From NCBI RefSeq assembly GCF_030704535.1, contig NC_081818.1, positions 27,541,501 through 27,605,500 of the forward strand: a stretch of 64,000 nt of DNA. The letters are read 5' to 3'. A program made the translations under genes and the position numbers. Positions 32,701-42,951 of this stretch are shown piece after piece (the stretch's first letter is position 1; every line of letters starts with the position of its first letter). This stretch comes from Vitis vinifera (Eukaryota; Streptophyta; Magnoliopsida; Vitales; Vitaceae). Below the pieces are notes generated by a model. It searched no databases. It saw only the letters and a list, made by a program, of their open reading frames with translations, and had not been told where the DNA came from.

Positions 32701-35616
32701 CCATTACAAATATGATTTCCATGTCTTGAATTACTTAATTTTCTTCTCCTCACCCCCCGTCTTCCTCCAAGCACATTCCTCAGGCATTACATTCAATGGG
32801 AATTGTTTCATTTGAGGCTCTGGCTGAAGCTGATCCAAGAAGGATAGAGATTGTCACTGGTCGAAAATACCCATTTGGGAACCACATCAAGGAGTCCTTG
32901 TCATCACTGCCTCCGAAAGTAGAGTTGAAGATTGAGGAAATTGAATGCCAAAGGCAAGGGAAGTCCAAGATAGTATTAATATTGACAAGGCTATCACAAT
33001 CCTTCCAATCAATTAAACGATATTATGCTGACATGGTATGTTGTCATGAATTTGCTTTAATCCTTATCCATGTTGTTTGGTTGCAATGCCTTTCATGTCA
33101 TAATGAATCCATTTTACAAACATTCAACCAAGAACTCTTTCTTACAGGTTGTTGGTTTGGAGGAAGATAACCTGATTCTCTTTCATGAGAAAATAAGGTG
33201 ATGTTGGCTTCTTTGTTTGCTTTCAGCAATTATACATTAGCACAATATCACAAACATAATACTTGGGGGTCACCAAAAAGCATATGTTTTTTCTATAGTC
33301 AAATGTTTGAGTTGTTTAACTGGAAAATTTCCTAGATTGAGCAAATTGATTTAGTTTTAATATAGACCCCTTAGTCTTATACTTCATTCTACATAATATT
33401 CCATTGTTTCTCCTTTAGTTACAGAAGGGCTAACTCTATTTGAATTGGTTGCAGCAGAGTGGATGAATTTTCTAGGTAAGCAAACTCAAACCTTTGCTTT
33501 TCATTTTTGTGATTGATAAGTCCATAATATTATCTAAGCACTCACAGAGAATAATTACTGGTGTATCATGAAAGTTATGGTCCGGAGTTTCAGTCATGGT
33601 GGTCTTGGAAGTCAATGCCTTGACAAAAACGGGATTCTTTTTTCTTCTCTCTCCCCCCAAGGAAATTCCTGTTTTTTAAAATATTGATCATCTACAGTTA
33701 TTACTATGTAAAAGACTAATTAAAATTTTGTTAAAAAATAATGATTACAATGACAATAAGATTGATTACCATGGTAAGTGGGAAGAAAGAGATACCTATT
33801 GGACGAAACAGCTCTGGGCACCATCCCTTTACCCTCTTCTTCTAGGGAGGATATGTTCATTCATCTCCCATTATCTCTACTTTGTTATTTGCTATTTGTG
33901 CCTAAGGCGGTTGGTTTCTGTTGCAGCCCCTATAGCACAACAATTCTCCTGTCAACGCCTCAGCAAGGAAAGCTGACTGTTAAGGCTGATCTGATTTTTG
34001 AAGAATACAGTAAAACTTCTGCTGGGATTGATGAATTTTAACAAAAATTCAAATTCCTGAGTCATGAAGATTCATTTTGTTGTGGTGTTCATGCAGTTGG
34101 CATTGATCTGCACCAAAAACTTCTAGTGGTGAAGGAAATTAATTCAAATATGATCCATGCACGTGGAAGTAAGCAGCTTTCCTCTTTTCCTTTGCCTAAA
34201 GAAGTGTATGTCATAGAAGATGACAATGAAGATGCATCTCATTCTTCTTCCAAAGGGCTTGACATTTCAAAGAAATCCAAACGAGAAATGGATTCCTTGT
34301 GAGTGCCTGTTCTTCTGATTCTTTATGCTTTATATATCTAACCCTTACCCAAAAGATACCATGGGGTCTGAAAATCTGGTTTTATCATATGATGTTTTCC
34401 ATATGGATGAGCCATCTGGTTTTCCTGTCTTAGGCCCAATTTCAAACTTATAGATGAAGAGTCGGAAGAAGGTAAAGTTAGGAGACTTCCCTTCGCATTA
34501 TTTAATCTGATTTTCTTTCTCTGTCATTCTTACTCATTACCACTTTAACCTTGAAATTCAGAAGGTTCACCTGCTATTGAAACTGAAGATGATGAATGCA
34601 AAATCATAACTGAGCAGACTGTATTTGAACATATACGTAAAAAGTCCAAGAGCTTCAATGTTTTGACCAAATCAAATGCTTCTGTTTCTCCATCATCAGA
34701 GGCGTTGATCCTCACAAGAAAGCGCACTCATGAACAGCAGCTTGAACTCCATGTCACAGAAGCTCTGGAAGAAACAGAGAGAAGCAAAATTCCAAGACGG
34801 GCCATGGTCAGTCCATTTTTACATTCTAGAGAGGCTGAACTGAATGGACCTGGTATCAGCAAAAATTCAACTACAAAATACCAACCTGCAACTGGTAGTT
34901 TGGTTGTCATGAACTTCATGGATGACAGAGGTGCATTTTTATTTTATTTTATCAAATGCTATTATTATTATCATTATTCTGTCTTGTATGGAGTTTTAAA
35001 CCATTTATTTGTATCTATTCAAGCTGATCTTCCTGAACGAACAGAGAGCACATCCCAAATCGTGACTGAAAATACAATATTTGATCACATACGGAGAAAA
35101 GCTAAGAACTTTCTGGTGTTCAATAAATCAGAGACCCCTGAATCTGATTCTACAATTCTGACCAAAGAACACTTCTCTGAGAACCAGCCTGTGCTTCATG
35201 AGGATTCTTTTGACACATTGGAAGGAACAAATTCAAGTGAAGCCCTGAAGACTACTGTAGTTATTTCAGATTCAGAACCTAAAAAGATGGAAAAAGAATC
35301 TCATCATGTTAGGGAAGGCGCAAAGATGGACCCCAATATAATCTCTGGAAGCACCTGTAGCACTCATGGGAGCTTGGATCCTCTCCCAGAAGTTTCAAGC
35401 ATCCAGACTGATCCCACACATATTCCATCTTTCTATGTTGCTAGAGTGAAGAACAATGTACAGAATGCAGACCCCGGAATGTGTGTTAAAAATATCAGGA
35501 AGAGGAGTCTCTCTCCAAATGGATCAAAAGGGCAGTGCTGCCCAGCAGCAACACCGGGCAAAATCAGGGAAGTAGATTCATTCCTTGGGTTTAAGAGTGT
35601 CTTCTCATTTCTCTGA
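26745..35616 (+). CDS. MER3: Meiotic DNA helicase MER3 / ROCK-N-ROLLERS / HFM1
   Basis: This is a Ski2-type superfamily 2 helicase of the ZMM pathway, which promotes class I (interference-sensitive) crossovers. Exons: 26745-26821, 27255-27438, 27906-28067, 28466-28703, 28800-28836, 28931-28977, 29300-29337, 29520-29541, 29664-29876, 29987-30143, 30226-30277, 31133-31204, 31335-31384, 31477-31594, 31682-31745, 31826-31909, 31991-32116, 32207-32403, 32487-32675, 32784-33035, 33148-33197, 33455-33475, 33927-34009, 34097-34298, 34434-34471, 34562-34930, 35024-35616; all phases fit and give 1244 residues. Visible motifs: Walker A APTGSGKT, DEVH box (ALVLIDEVHLL), SAT (AVSATIPN), motif VI (MCGRAGRPPFEDTG), a Sec63-type region with helix-hairpin-helix LPGIGMVTAKALHSMGI, and a long polar C-terminal tail. 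The start MSNLDSYSLKSVLDLPVPFQ matches the N-terminus I know for plant MER3. One intron uses a GC donor (after 31594). Confidence 0.95.
29202..29240 (-). mobile_element. 19-bp mini-insertion with 10-bp duplication
   Basis: CAACTATTGA at 29202-29211 and 29231-29240 flanks TTTTTTTTCTTTTGATAGG, which on the minus strand reads CCTATCAAAAGAAAAAAAA, the LINE tail signature. A third CAACTATTGA at 29248-29257 weakens the case for a true target duplication. It lies in a MER3 intron. Confidence 0.45.
30850..31125. repeat. 142-bp imperfect tandem duplication in MER3 intron 11
   Basis: GGACATATATTCAAC preceded by ATGCTTT starts a unit at 30856 and again at 30998. Both units continue with CATGT.TG.TTTCCTCAATA.TTTGC. 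Confidence 0.85.
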
Positions 35617-36349
35617 TTGCTCTTCTGCCATTATATGGGACAAATGGTGTCTCGATCTTGAATTGTGATGTTTGTGAAACGGTTCAACTTCATTGGCGCA
35701 TTCTTGTTCAGAATCTGAAATATAACAAGTTCACTCAACAGTGAACATAAGGTACGATACATAGGGTTCAAACAAGGTTCATGTGCATGCTTGAAATGGG
35801 GCTGAGAGGCCTGATTCCTCCTGTTTTTGGATATGTATTAGAATTTGCTGATAAAATTCGCAATGAGGATTAACAATACCGTAACTCCAACTAATTTCCA
35901 GGTGGCCAAAGGGTTTGTGGATATGATGCATAATGCATTAATTTGCTTGTATTTTGTGGCACATCGAAAGCATCCAGAATTGGACTGTGGACTATTTTTA
36001 TGGACCAAACAAAGAGGATGCCACAGGCAATACTAATTCAAACCAAATATTTGTTTGAGCAAAATACAACAAATTTGACACCTCAAACCATTAATCTGCT
36101 TGTTTTCGTTAATAAAATTTCACCACATATTATTATTGAGTCTCCATGTTCACCTGTAAAAAAAATAAAAAATCTCCTGTTCATATACCTACAATGATAC
36201 TTTTATTATTAAGCCACCTAATAAATTGAATTGGCAGTTGAACTAGTGATCATTAACCTGGGTTGTTGATTTCTAGTTCACATCTGATAACTATTGTAAA
36301 GAGCTGTTCTGTACAATGCCGATGGTTTTCTAATATTTGTTCTCTGTAG
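35617..36349. other. MER3 3' flank
   Basis: This should hold the MER3 3' UTR. No exon is recognised. The two overlapping plus-strand frames at 35845-36197 have no similarity I know. Confidence 0.5.
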
Positions 36350-36474
36350 GGTTGTTTCTTTCTGCATGTCTTCAATTAATGACAGCTTCATGTCAGGTTC
36401 TCTTGACCATAGCATCAGGATTTGGGATCTTCTCAATGGTTGTCAATTCTTACAAACTGATCAATGCAAAATAT
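36350..36474 (+). pseudogene. WD40 exon fragment of a WDR82/SWD2-type gene
   Basis: After an acceptor-like TTCTCTGTAG the frame reads VVSFCMSSINDSFMSGSLDH and continues SIRIWDLLNGCQFLQ. This is the WD repeat of WDR82/Swd2, whose family sequence includes MSP.NDSFMSGSLDHSVR.WDLR. The frame ends at a TAA near 36474, and no other WD repeat is present on either side. The retained acceptor and preceding intron-like DNA point to a genomic fragment rather than a retrocopy. Confidence 0.7.
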
Positions 36475-36955
36475 AAGGTGGGGAATAAAAACACTCTGGG
36501 TTTTCTTTCAAAGATGAGTTAATTAAGGATAATTCACGGACAAACTGGCATATGTGGTGCAAGAAATATGAAGCCAAATATCACTTTGCATCTTGTTGAC
36601 TTGGACTTGATTTGTAAAGCTTAAAAGTTTATTCAACTTCTGTGTAGCAGCAGTCAATCTACTAATCTGGTTTATAAATTTTGAAAGATAAATTTACTAT
36701 ATTGTTTAAGTGAAGTTTTTATTAGAGTAAAGAATTTTCATAGAAAAAAAAAATCTATTATGATTCAATTTTTATTGTATTGAGTTGTAAGTGGATGTTT
36801 GTGGTTGATGATATCAAGGCCAGTCAACGTAAAATGTTCAACTAAGACGAAGTGTCTAACTAAATCAAGGCCAAATATCCAACCAAGACTTCAAGTAGGT
36901 GTTACACCAAATATGGGATATAGTGTATGCCTCTTTTGATGGGTTTTATGTATGG
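36475..36955. other. Spacer with no recognised gene
   Basis: AT-rich DNA between the WD40 fragment and the MER3-derived fragment. No ORF of interest is seen. Confidence 0.5.
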
Positions 36956-37120
36956 ATTGGTTATCATGAACTTCATGAATGGCAGAGGTGCATTTTTTTT
37001 TTGACCAAATGCTATTTCTATTATTATTATTATTATGTTATTGTTGTTGTTGTTATTATTGTCTTGTATGGAGTTTGAAACCATTTATTTGCATCTATTC
37101 CAGCAGCTGACCTTCCTGAC
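36956..37120 (+). pseudogene. Duplicated MER3 exon-intron-exon fragment
   Basis: This copies MER3 positions about 34900-35038: the end of exon 26 (GTTATCATGAACTTCATG), the 93-bp intron (expanded here with TTA/TTG repeats) and the start of exon 27 (GCTGACCTTCCTGA). It is diverged and isolated, about 1.3 kb downstream of the MER3 stop. The intron is kept, so it arose by DNA duplication. Confidence 0.85.
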
Positions 37121-37164
37121 CCAATCTTGATTGGAGATTTTTCTGCTACATGGTGGCACTTTAG

Positions 37165-37209
37165 TGGGCTCGACCGTCTCATTCTTTTAGTGGGACAGAA
37201 ACATGGGCC
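37165..37209 (+). promoter_or_regulatory. Site II (TGGGCY) elements of the COX5C promoter
   Basis: TGGGCT at 37165-37170 and TGGGCC at 37204-37209, with further GGGCT/GGGCC cores near 37228-37250. Site II elements are described for plant nuclear genes of oxidative phosphorylation, including COX5c genes. They lie just before the presumed leader exon. Confidence 0.6.
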
Positions 37210-38081
37210 TTCCAAATAGATTTAATCGGGCTTACCCTTCTCTGGCGGGCCATTAATTGGTTGTGTTACAACATAGTTTAGAACATAATATTTTTATTAC
37301 AAATATTACGCTGTGTTCGCGAATCTTCTCAACGTTCTACCGATTTTGCATGGCGGACACGTCTCCTTTCAAAGGGTAGAAAGGTAATTTCATTACACCA
37401 GACCCCGAAACGGCGGGCAAGGCGGCAGCTCTTCTTTGTTCTGCGAACGCTTCTTGGTTTCTTCTGAACCGCCTTCTTTTCTCTTTTCAACTTGTCTCTC
37501 CGTTTGGTGGCTGAGAAAACGAAAACGCTGAAATAGTAGTGAAAATTGGCGAACATCATAACTGGCAAGTTTGCTACCCTTTCTCACTGCACCTTCTCAG
37601 CAACCAAACGTAGAATCTGAATTTTGACTCTGCCGGATTTCGCTTCCTGTTTCTTGTAGTGGTTTCCGTCTCTAGCTTTAAAAACGCAATGGCTTCTTTG
37701 CGTTTTTTCATCAAATTTTTCTTTTTAAAAAAGTTTGTAATTAGTTAAACATATTGTTGACATTCATGTAAGATGTAACTATGCTGTGAACGGAAGTCAT
37801 GAATGTTAAGAAATAGTTCATTGATTTTCCATATGAATCGCAGCGAGAAAAAGCTTTTTGAGTAAAGCAAAATTTGCTGTAATAGAAAGTATGCGAGATT
37901 AGCTTGTGTTATTCATTGGAGCAATACGAAATCGAAATTAAAAGAACATAAACTTTCTAGTCCAGAAAATGGAATGGATGAGTTAGGATGATTCATATGA
38001 AACATCAGAGTCCATAAGGATTACTGATTCATTTTTTCAATTCAGAGATTAGCTCGTGTGGTTGAAGTGTTTTTTTTTATA

Positions 38082-38082
<1 letters not shown>

Positions 38083-38129
<47 letters not shown>
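38083..38129. repeat. (TTA)n microsatellite in the COX5C leader intron
   Basis: About 15 perfect ATT/TTA units, ending 68 bp before the COX5C start codon. Confidence 0.95.
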
Positions 38130-38197
38130 CAGTGATTGCATCTAGATTAATATCGAGAAAGTAATCTTTAAAATCCTTCGGATTTTGCAGGGGGAAA

Positions 38198-38395
38198 ATG
38201 ACTGCTGTTCATAAAATAGGCCAAGCTAGTTATCGGGGTCCAAGTATCTTTAAGGAGATCATGTATGGGCTGACTGCTGGCCTCATTGCAGGAGGCCTTT
38301 GGAAAAGGTATCATTGGAACCTCCAGAGGAGAAACAAGGAATTCTACGACATGCTAGAGAGAGGTGAGATCAGCGTGGTGGTGGAAGATGAGTAG
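38198..38395 (+). CDS. COX5C: Cytochrome c oxidase subunit 5C
   Basis: This is a small inner-membrane subunit of plant mitochondrial complex IV. The 65-residue protein has the usual family length (about 64). It contains GPSIFKEIMYGLTAGLIAGG (the start of the single membrane span), then WKRYHWNLQRRNKEFYDMLE and the conserved end ERGEISVVVEDE. The coding part is one exon. An acceptor TTTTGCAG ends at 38190, seven bases before ATG, so the 5' UTR is split. The leader exon probably lies at about 37330-37570; its donor is not certain. A leader intron is a known feature of plant COX5c genes and enhances their expression. There is no cleaved presequence. Confidence 0.95.
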   Translation: MTAVHKIGQASYRGPSIFKEIMYGLTAGLIAGGLWKRYHWNLQRRNKEFYDMLERGEISVVVEDE

Positions 38396-39776
38396 GCTAT
38401 ATCCTTCCATGTGTATGAATCAATGTTCAGGTTAGACAATGATCAAAGACCTACCCTAAGATCCTATTGTTTTACCAATGTTTTTGTATATGATACTACT
38501 GATGTAGGTCCACTAAAATCTCTTGGAGTTTTGCTTATTTTGGTAGCATCCTGAGAGCTCTGTCCCAAAAGTTTTGAGTTTGAATGTATCACATTCTCTC
38601 ATTTACCCTGTTCCAATCTTTTAAATCTGTCCCCAGTGTCGACAGCACAGCACGGGTCCTCCTCATAGGTGTGAAATCTTGTGGAAGAATAGGTCGTTAT
38701 GTATATAGGTTTGATTGATGCGTCTTTTTCTTGTCAATGTTGGATGAGTAAGGATGGTTGATGTGCATGAATGAGGATTGTAGATTGTATTGCCAAATTG
38801 GAAACATTGGTGATATCATACGGCTTTTTGTCGGATAAGTTCACAAGTTGGGGATGGGTGGGGTTGATTCGTCTCGCCCTTTTACCATTCACTTTCAATG
38901 TTGGTCCCTAGAAAAGTTCAGGCCACACAAAGATCAGTTGAATGGTCCCAGCAACTATAAACAGAAGATTTGTTTTGGTGTAAATTTAAGAACCTCATAG
39001 GTCATCAGTTCCCACTTATCATGATGACATGACCCATACAGGGTATAAAAAGCTGCTTAAGCATCTTTATGCTTGCCATGTTGCATCAATCATCTACTTA
39101 AAATCTAACACATGTAGTGTAGTTTGATTCATTTATTAAGAAAGAGCTTCAACACAACCAACAGGGCTGACTCATATGTTCTTCAATTTAATAGAGCAAG
39201 AACTGCACCATCAGTTTATGAGAAGGGACCTAGTTGAAATGGCCTCTCAACCATAGTATTGAATGATCTACCTAAAGCTAGAAAGCAAGCCCACATATGG
39301 GAGTAGACAGAATGGTAGAGCAAGTGGGTCTCAAACAACCACATAGATCATTCAACTTTATAGAAAACATTTTTTAGTACAACATGAGGGTTGAAAACTT
39401 TTTGTGTCAAAAAACCAAGTACTTCCCTCTATCCCTTGCCCTGCATCTAAAAATCATAGTTTTAGATGTCCATACTTTGAAGCTACCCTCATCGGGGAAT
39501 CTCTTGCCTTTTAAATTATGTGAACACCCCGTTTTCCTTCCTAGTAAACTCCTGACTGACTGTAACCTTGTTGAGAATTTCTTTGCTTTTAAACGTGTGA
39601 AAGCCTCATTTTTCTTCCTTGCAAAGTCCTAACTGATTGGAACTTCCAAAATGCAGTTTTTTCCCATTGAAATTGTGCAAACTATATTTCCAAAAGACTG
39701 CATAGATGAGCCGCTGGATTCACTGATTAGCTTGAACTGATGCATCCTGAAATTGTTGGAAGTTCAAACTGATCTT
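38396..39776. other. Intergenic region between COX5C and the first CRK
   Basis: COX5C 3' UTR and spacer. No exon is seen. At about 39470-39690 there are diverged tandem units of about 78 bp (TTTTAAATTATGTGAA at 39509, TTTTAAACGTGTGAAA near 39587, and a weaker third). Confidence 0.6.
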
Positions 39777-42700
39777 CTACTGCATCAGTTTCTGTTCTTC
39801 TTGATGGTCCATGGAACTGTGCATGCTGGAGGACTCTGTAAAAGGGCCGGACACTTCAATCTTTGTTGCCATATTTGACATTGAAGTGTTTGCACTATTA
39901 GACCTGGAGATAGCTGACTCCAGCACATGAGCATTCAGGAAAGGAGGTTGATTTGGTGGAGGAATCTCCCAATCTTTATGAGTTAGCATCCAAACCACTT
40001 CAGTCATGGAAGGTCTTAAAGCAACTGAAGCTTGTGTACATAAAAGCCCAATTCGGAGCACATCAGATGCCTCCTTTTCTGGAAAATCATCTTTCAGGCA
40101 ATCATCAATAGCTTCAACCAATTTATTTGACTTGTATAACTTCCAAACCTGATGCCAAAATTCCCAATCAGCAAAAGTACAAAAGCCTAACTTGAAACTA
40201 AGACTTTTCTACGTATATATCAAGGCTTTGCAAGTTCCATGCAGGAAGAATTCAAATCTTACTCTTTGTAGAAGAGAACCAGAGTCCTGTGTGAAGACAC
40301 TGTTCTTCCTACCACATACAATCTCAAGAACAAGTACACCAAAACTATAAACATCTGCTTTCTCTGTAAGTTGTCCTCGAACAAGATATTCAGGAGCCAT
40401 ATACCCTCTGCACCACCAAATGGCATACATTTTTAAAGGAAGAAGATAGAAATATATTTCAGAAAAAAAAAAATGTTGAGAGCTATAAAGGGTGGGGAAT
40501 AATCACCTCTACAAAGAATTAGAATGTCATCAACATTGTTAAAAGAATTTTAAACGTCATTCCTTGAAATCCTAGATATGATTGTATTATGGTTAAATGG
40601 TCACTCTGAATTTTCTGTTTTCTTTCTAGTTTCTCTTTTAGGTTATTGTTTCTGTATCAGGATCAAGTTGTTCACTACCATCAAATGATCTATTGGATTG
40701 TGGTATTGCTCGTGTGCAAGACGAAGAACATAGATGGGAAGAAATCAGATAAAAAGATAAAAAATGGAACTTTTCTTACAGTGTTCCTGCAATGCCTGTG
40801 CTAAGATGAGTCTTATCAGCCCCTAAACACCGAGCAAGTCCAAAATCGGCAATCTTTGGAGTTAGATTCTCATCAAGAAGAATGTTGCTGCCTTTTATGT
40901 CCCTGTGGATTATTCGCATCTGCAAACCGCCATGAAGGTATGCAAGCCCTTCAGCTGTTCCTACTATTATATCAAACCTCTGCTCCCAATTCAAGGTTTG
41001 AATCTTGTTCTTATCTGCATGGAGAGAGAAGTTATTTTCAGTTTGAAATTATAATCAGGGTAGTTTTTTGTCAGAGATCCAAAATTCTGTATGAATGAAT
41101 CATATAAGGAGGGAAAAATTACCAAACATGAACTGATCAAGGCTCCTGTTGGGTACATATTCATAAACCAGGAGGCTCTCAGGGCCTTCAATGCTACATC
41201 CCAAAAGCTTCACAAGGTTTTTGTGTTGAATGCCACTGATCAAGTTTACCTCATTGAAGAACTCATCTACCCATTGCCTGGTGTTGAAAATTAGCCTCTT
41301 GACAGCTACAATTTCTCCATTTGGGAGAGTCCCCATGTACACAGAACCAGCTCCCCCTTGGCCTAATTTCCTTGATGGATTAAAGTACTCTGTTGCCCTC
41401 TCAAGTGTTTCGTATTTGAAATTCAAACTAGACTTGTTGATAATAGATGCAACCTTTCCGAGATTTTTGCGTTCTAGGCAATGCAAGCAAAGATCATCCT
41501 GTTAGATGCTAAAGTCGCTACTATAGCTAAATGTTTTGGTTTAGATTCCAGGTCGTACTACTTATTACATGGTACTTTTTAAGAATTCTACCTTCTTTTA
41601 TCTTGGATAAACTTGCATATCCTGCATAGGCAGCAAAGAGAGAGACCAGGATTAACGCTGCTGCAGCTAAAACGATGGCTATGGTGAGCCCTGTTCTTGA
41701 AGACCCTAAAAAACACAAAACAGATACAGAAAATTTTTAATAGGAGATCAGTTAGGACTCAGTTTGACAATAAAGAATTACATCATATGAAAAATGATGA
41801 AAAGGGATTGAAAAACCATTGTAGTAGAAGAAACCTCAAACAGGTTTTAGGAAGGAAAACAGAGCAATAGAATAGTTGACAGCTTTAAGAAAACTATAAG
41901 CAGAGATTAATAATGCAAAAGAATAGACAAAGTAATCAATCTTGTAAATTTTACCTCAATTTAGGCAAGAAACATAAAAAATGGAAAAGGGGGGAGATTC
42001 AGGGATCAAGAAAAGGGGAATGGAATTTGAAATTCAGCAAAGAAAGGAGACCCATGAACAAAGAATTAGCAAAAGCCACACCAACAACGCTCAACTCAAT
42101 TCAATTCATAACACAAATTCGTGAGAAAAGAGAACTTCAGACGGAAACTTACCACTACCACCCTCTGATTCCCCTCCATTATCATAGAATTTTTCAGTTG
42201 AATACCTCAAGTAGCAGCCAGCATTCAACCCTCTCCCTTCCTTTCCTGGAAGACACCCTCTCACTTCATTGCTTGCCTTCTGCAAGCAAGCTCTGCATCC
42301 ACTACTGTTAACTGTCTTCCAACACTCTGCCAAAGCATACACTCCCACCGCTCCTCCCTCCACCACTGCCACACCATACCCACCATTCGCTACTGCAGTG
42401 GCGGTCACATTATTGATCACTCGATGAACATTCTTGACAAACTCTAACTTTGCAACCTGATCCACAATCGCCCCACTCCCAGAACTGCAGTTCACGGTGT
42501 CATGATCTGGGTCCACAGATTCGCTGAAAAAGCTATAGTTGTCGTAGCGCAGGAAGCACCCATCAAGGTAGATACGGGCAGAGGTGGCAGGGAGGCATCG
42601 GGGGAGCTTGGTGCGGCCGGCGGCATAGCATAGGAGGCAATCAAGGTGAGAAAGGTCCTGATGGCACTGGGCCAAGCCGTACATGGGTGGTGTCGAGTTC

Positions 42701-42915
42701 ACAAAATGAGAACCCCATAGGTTGAGGGTGACGAGCTGTGATAGAAACTCCATTTCTTTTACAAATACGGGGACAAAGTTTTTGTCCGTTGACTTGGCTG
42801 GGCTGCAGTAGAGCCCAGCTTCGGAGGTTCTGGGATCGGAGGAGGACAGAGAGAAGAGGATGAAGAAGGAGATCAGCCATGTGGGTTTAGAGTGAACTTT
42901 GATCGAGGAAGGCAT
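39777..42915 (-). CDS. Cysteine-rich receptor-like protein kinase (DUF26), CRK2/CRK3 type
   Basis: This is a plasma-membrane receptor-like Ser/Thr kinase. Exons: 42915-42153, 41705-41592, 41473-41123, 41014-40780, 40407-40263, 40148-39777; phases fit and give 659 residues. A signal peptide ([14 protein letters not shown]) is followed by two DUF26 (Gnk2) domains in exon 1, each with C-X8-C-X2-C ([13 protein letters not shown] and [13 protein letters not shown]). Exon 2 holds the membrane span ([20 protein letters not shown]). The kinase has GQGGAGSVY, the VAVK lysine, [12 protein letters not shown] (RD type) and DFGLAR, and ends with [11 protein letters not shown] plus a Ser-rich tail. An upstream ATG at 42951 adds 12 residues; the one at 42915 is chosen because it directly precedes the signal peptide. 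Members of this family act in stress and defence signalling; the ligand is unknown. It is tandem with the CRK at 45541-49448. Confidence 0.93.
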
Positions 42916-42951
42916 GGATTTTATACGTATGAAGTTCACTTTCCCTTCCAC

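Noticed and set aside
34663..35616. A single 317-codon ORF over the MER3 3' end
   Set aside because: It spans two real exons and reads through a 93-nt intron that happens to lack stops. It is treated as exons 26 and 27.
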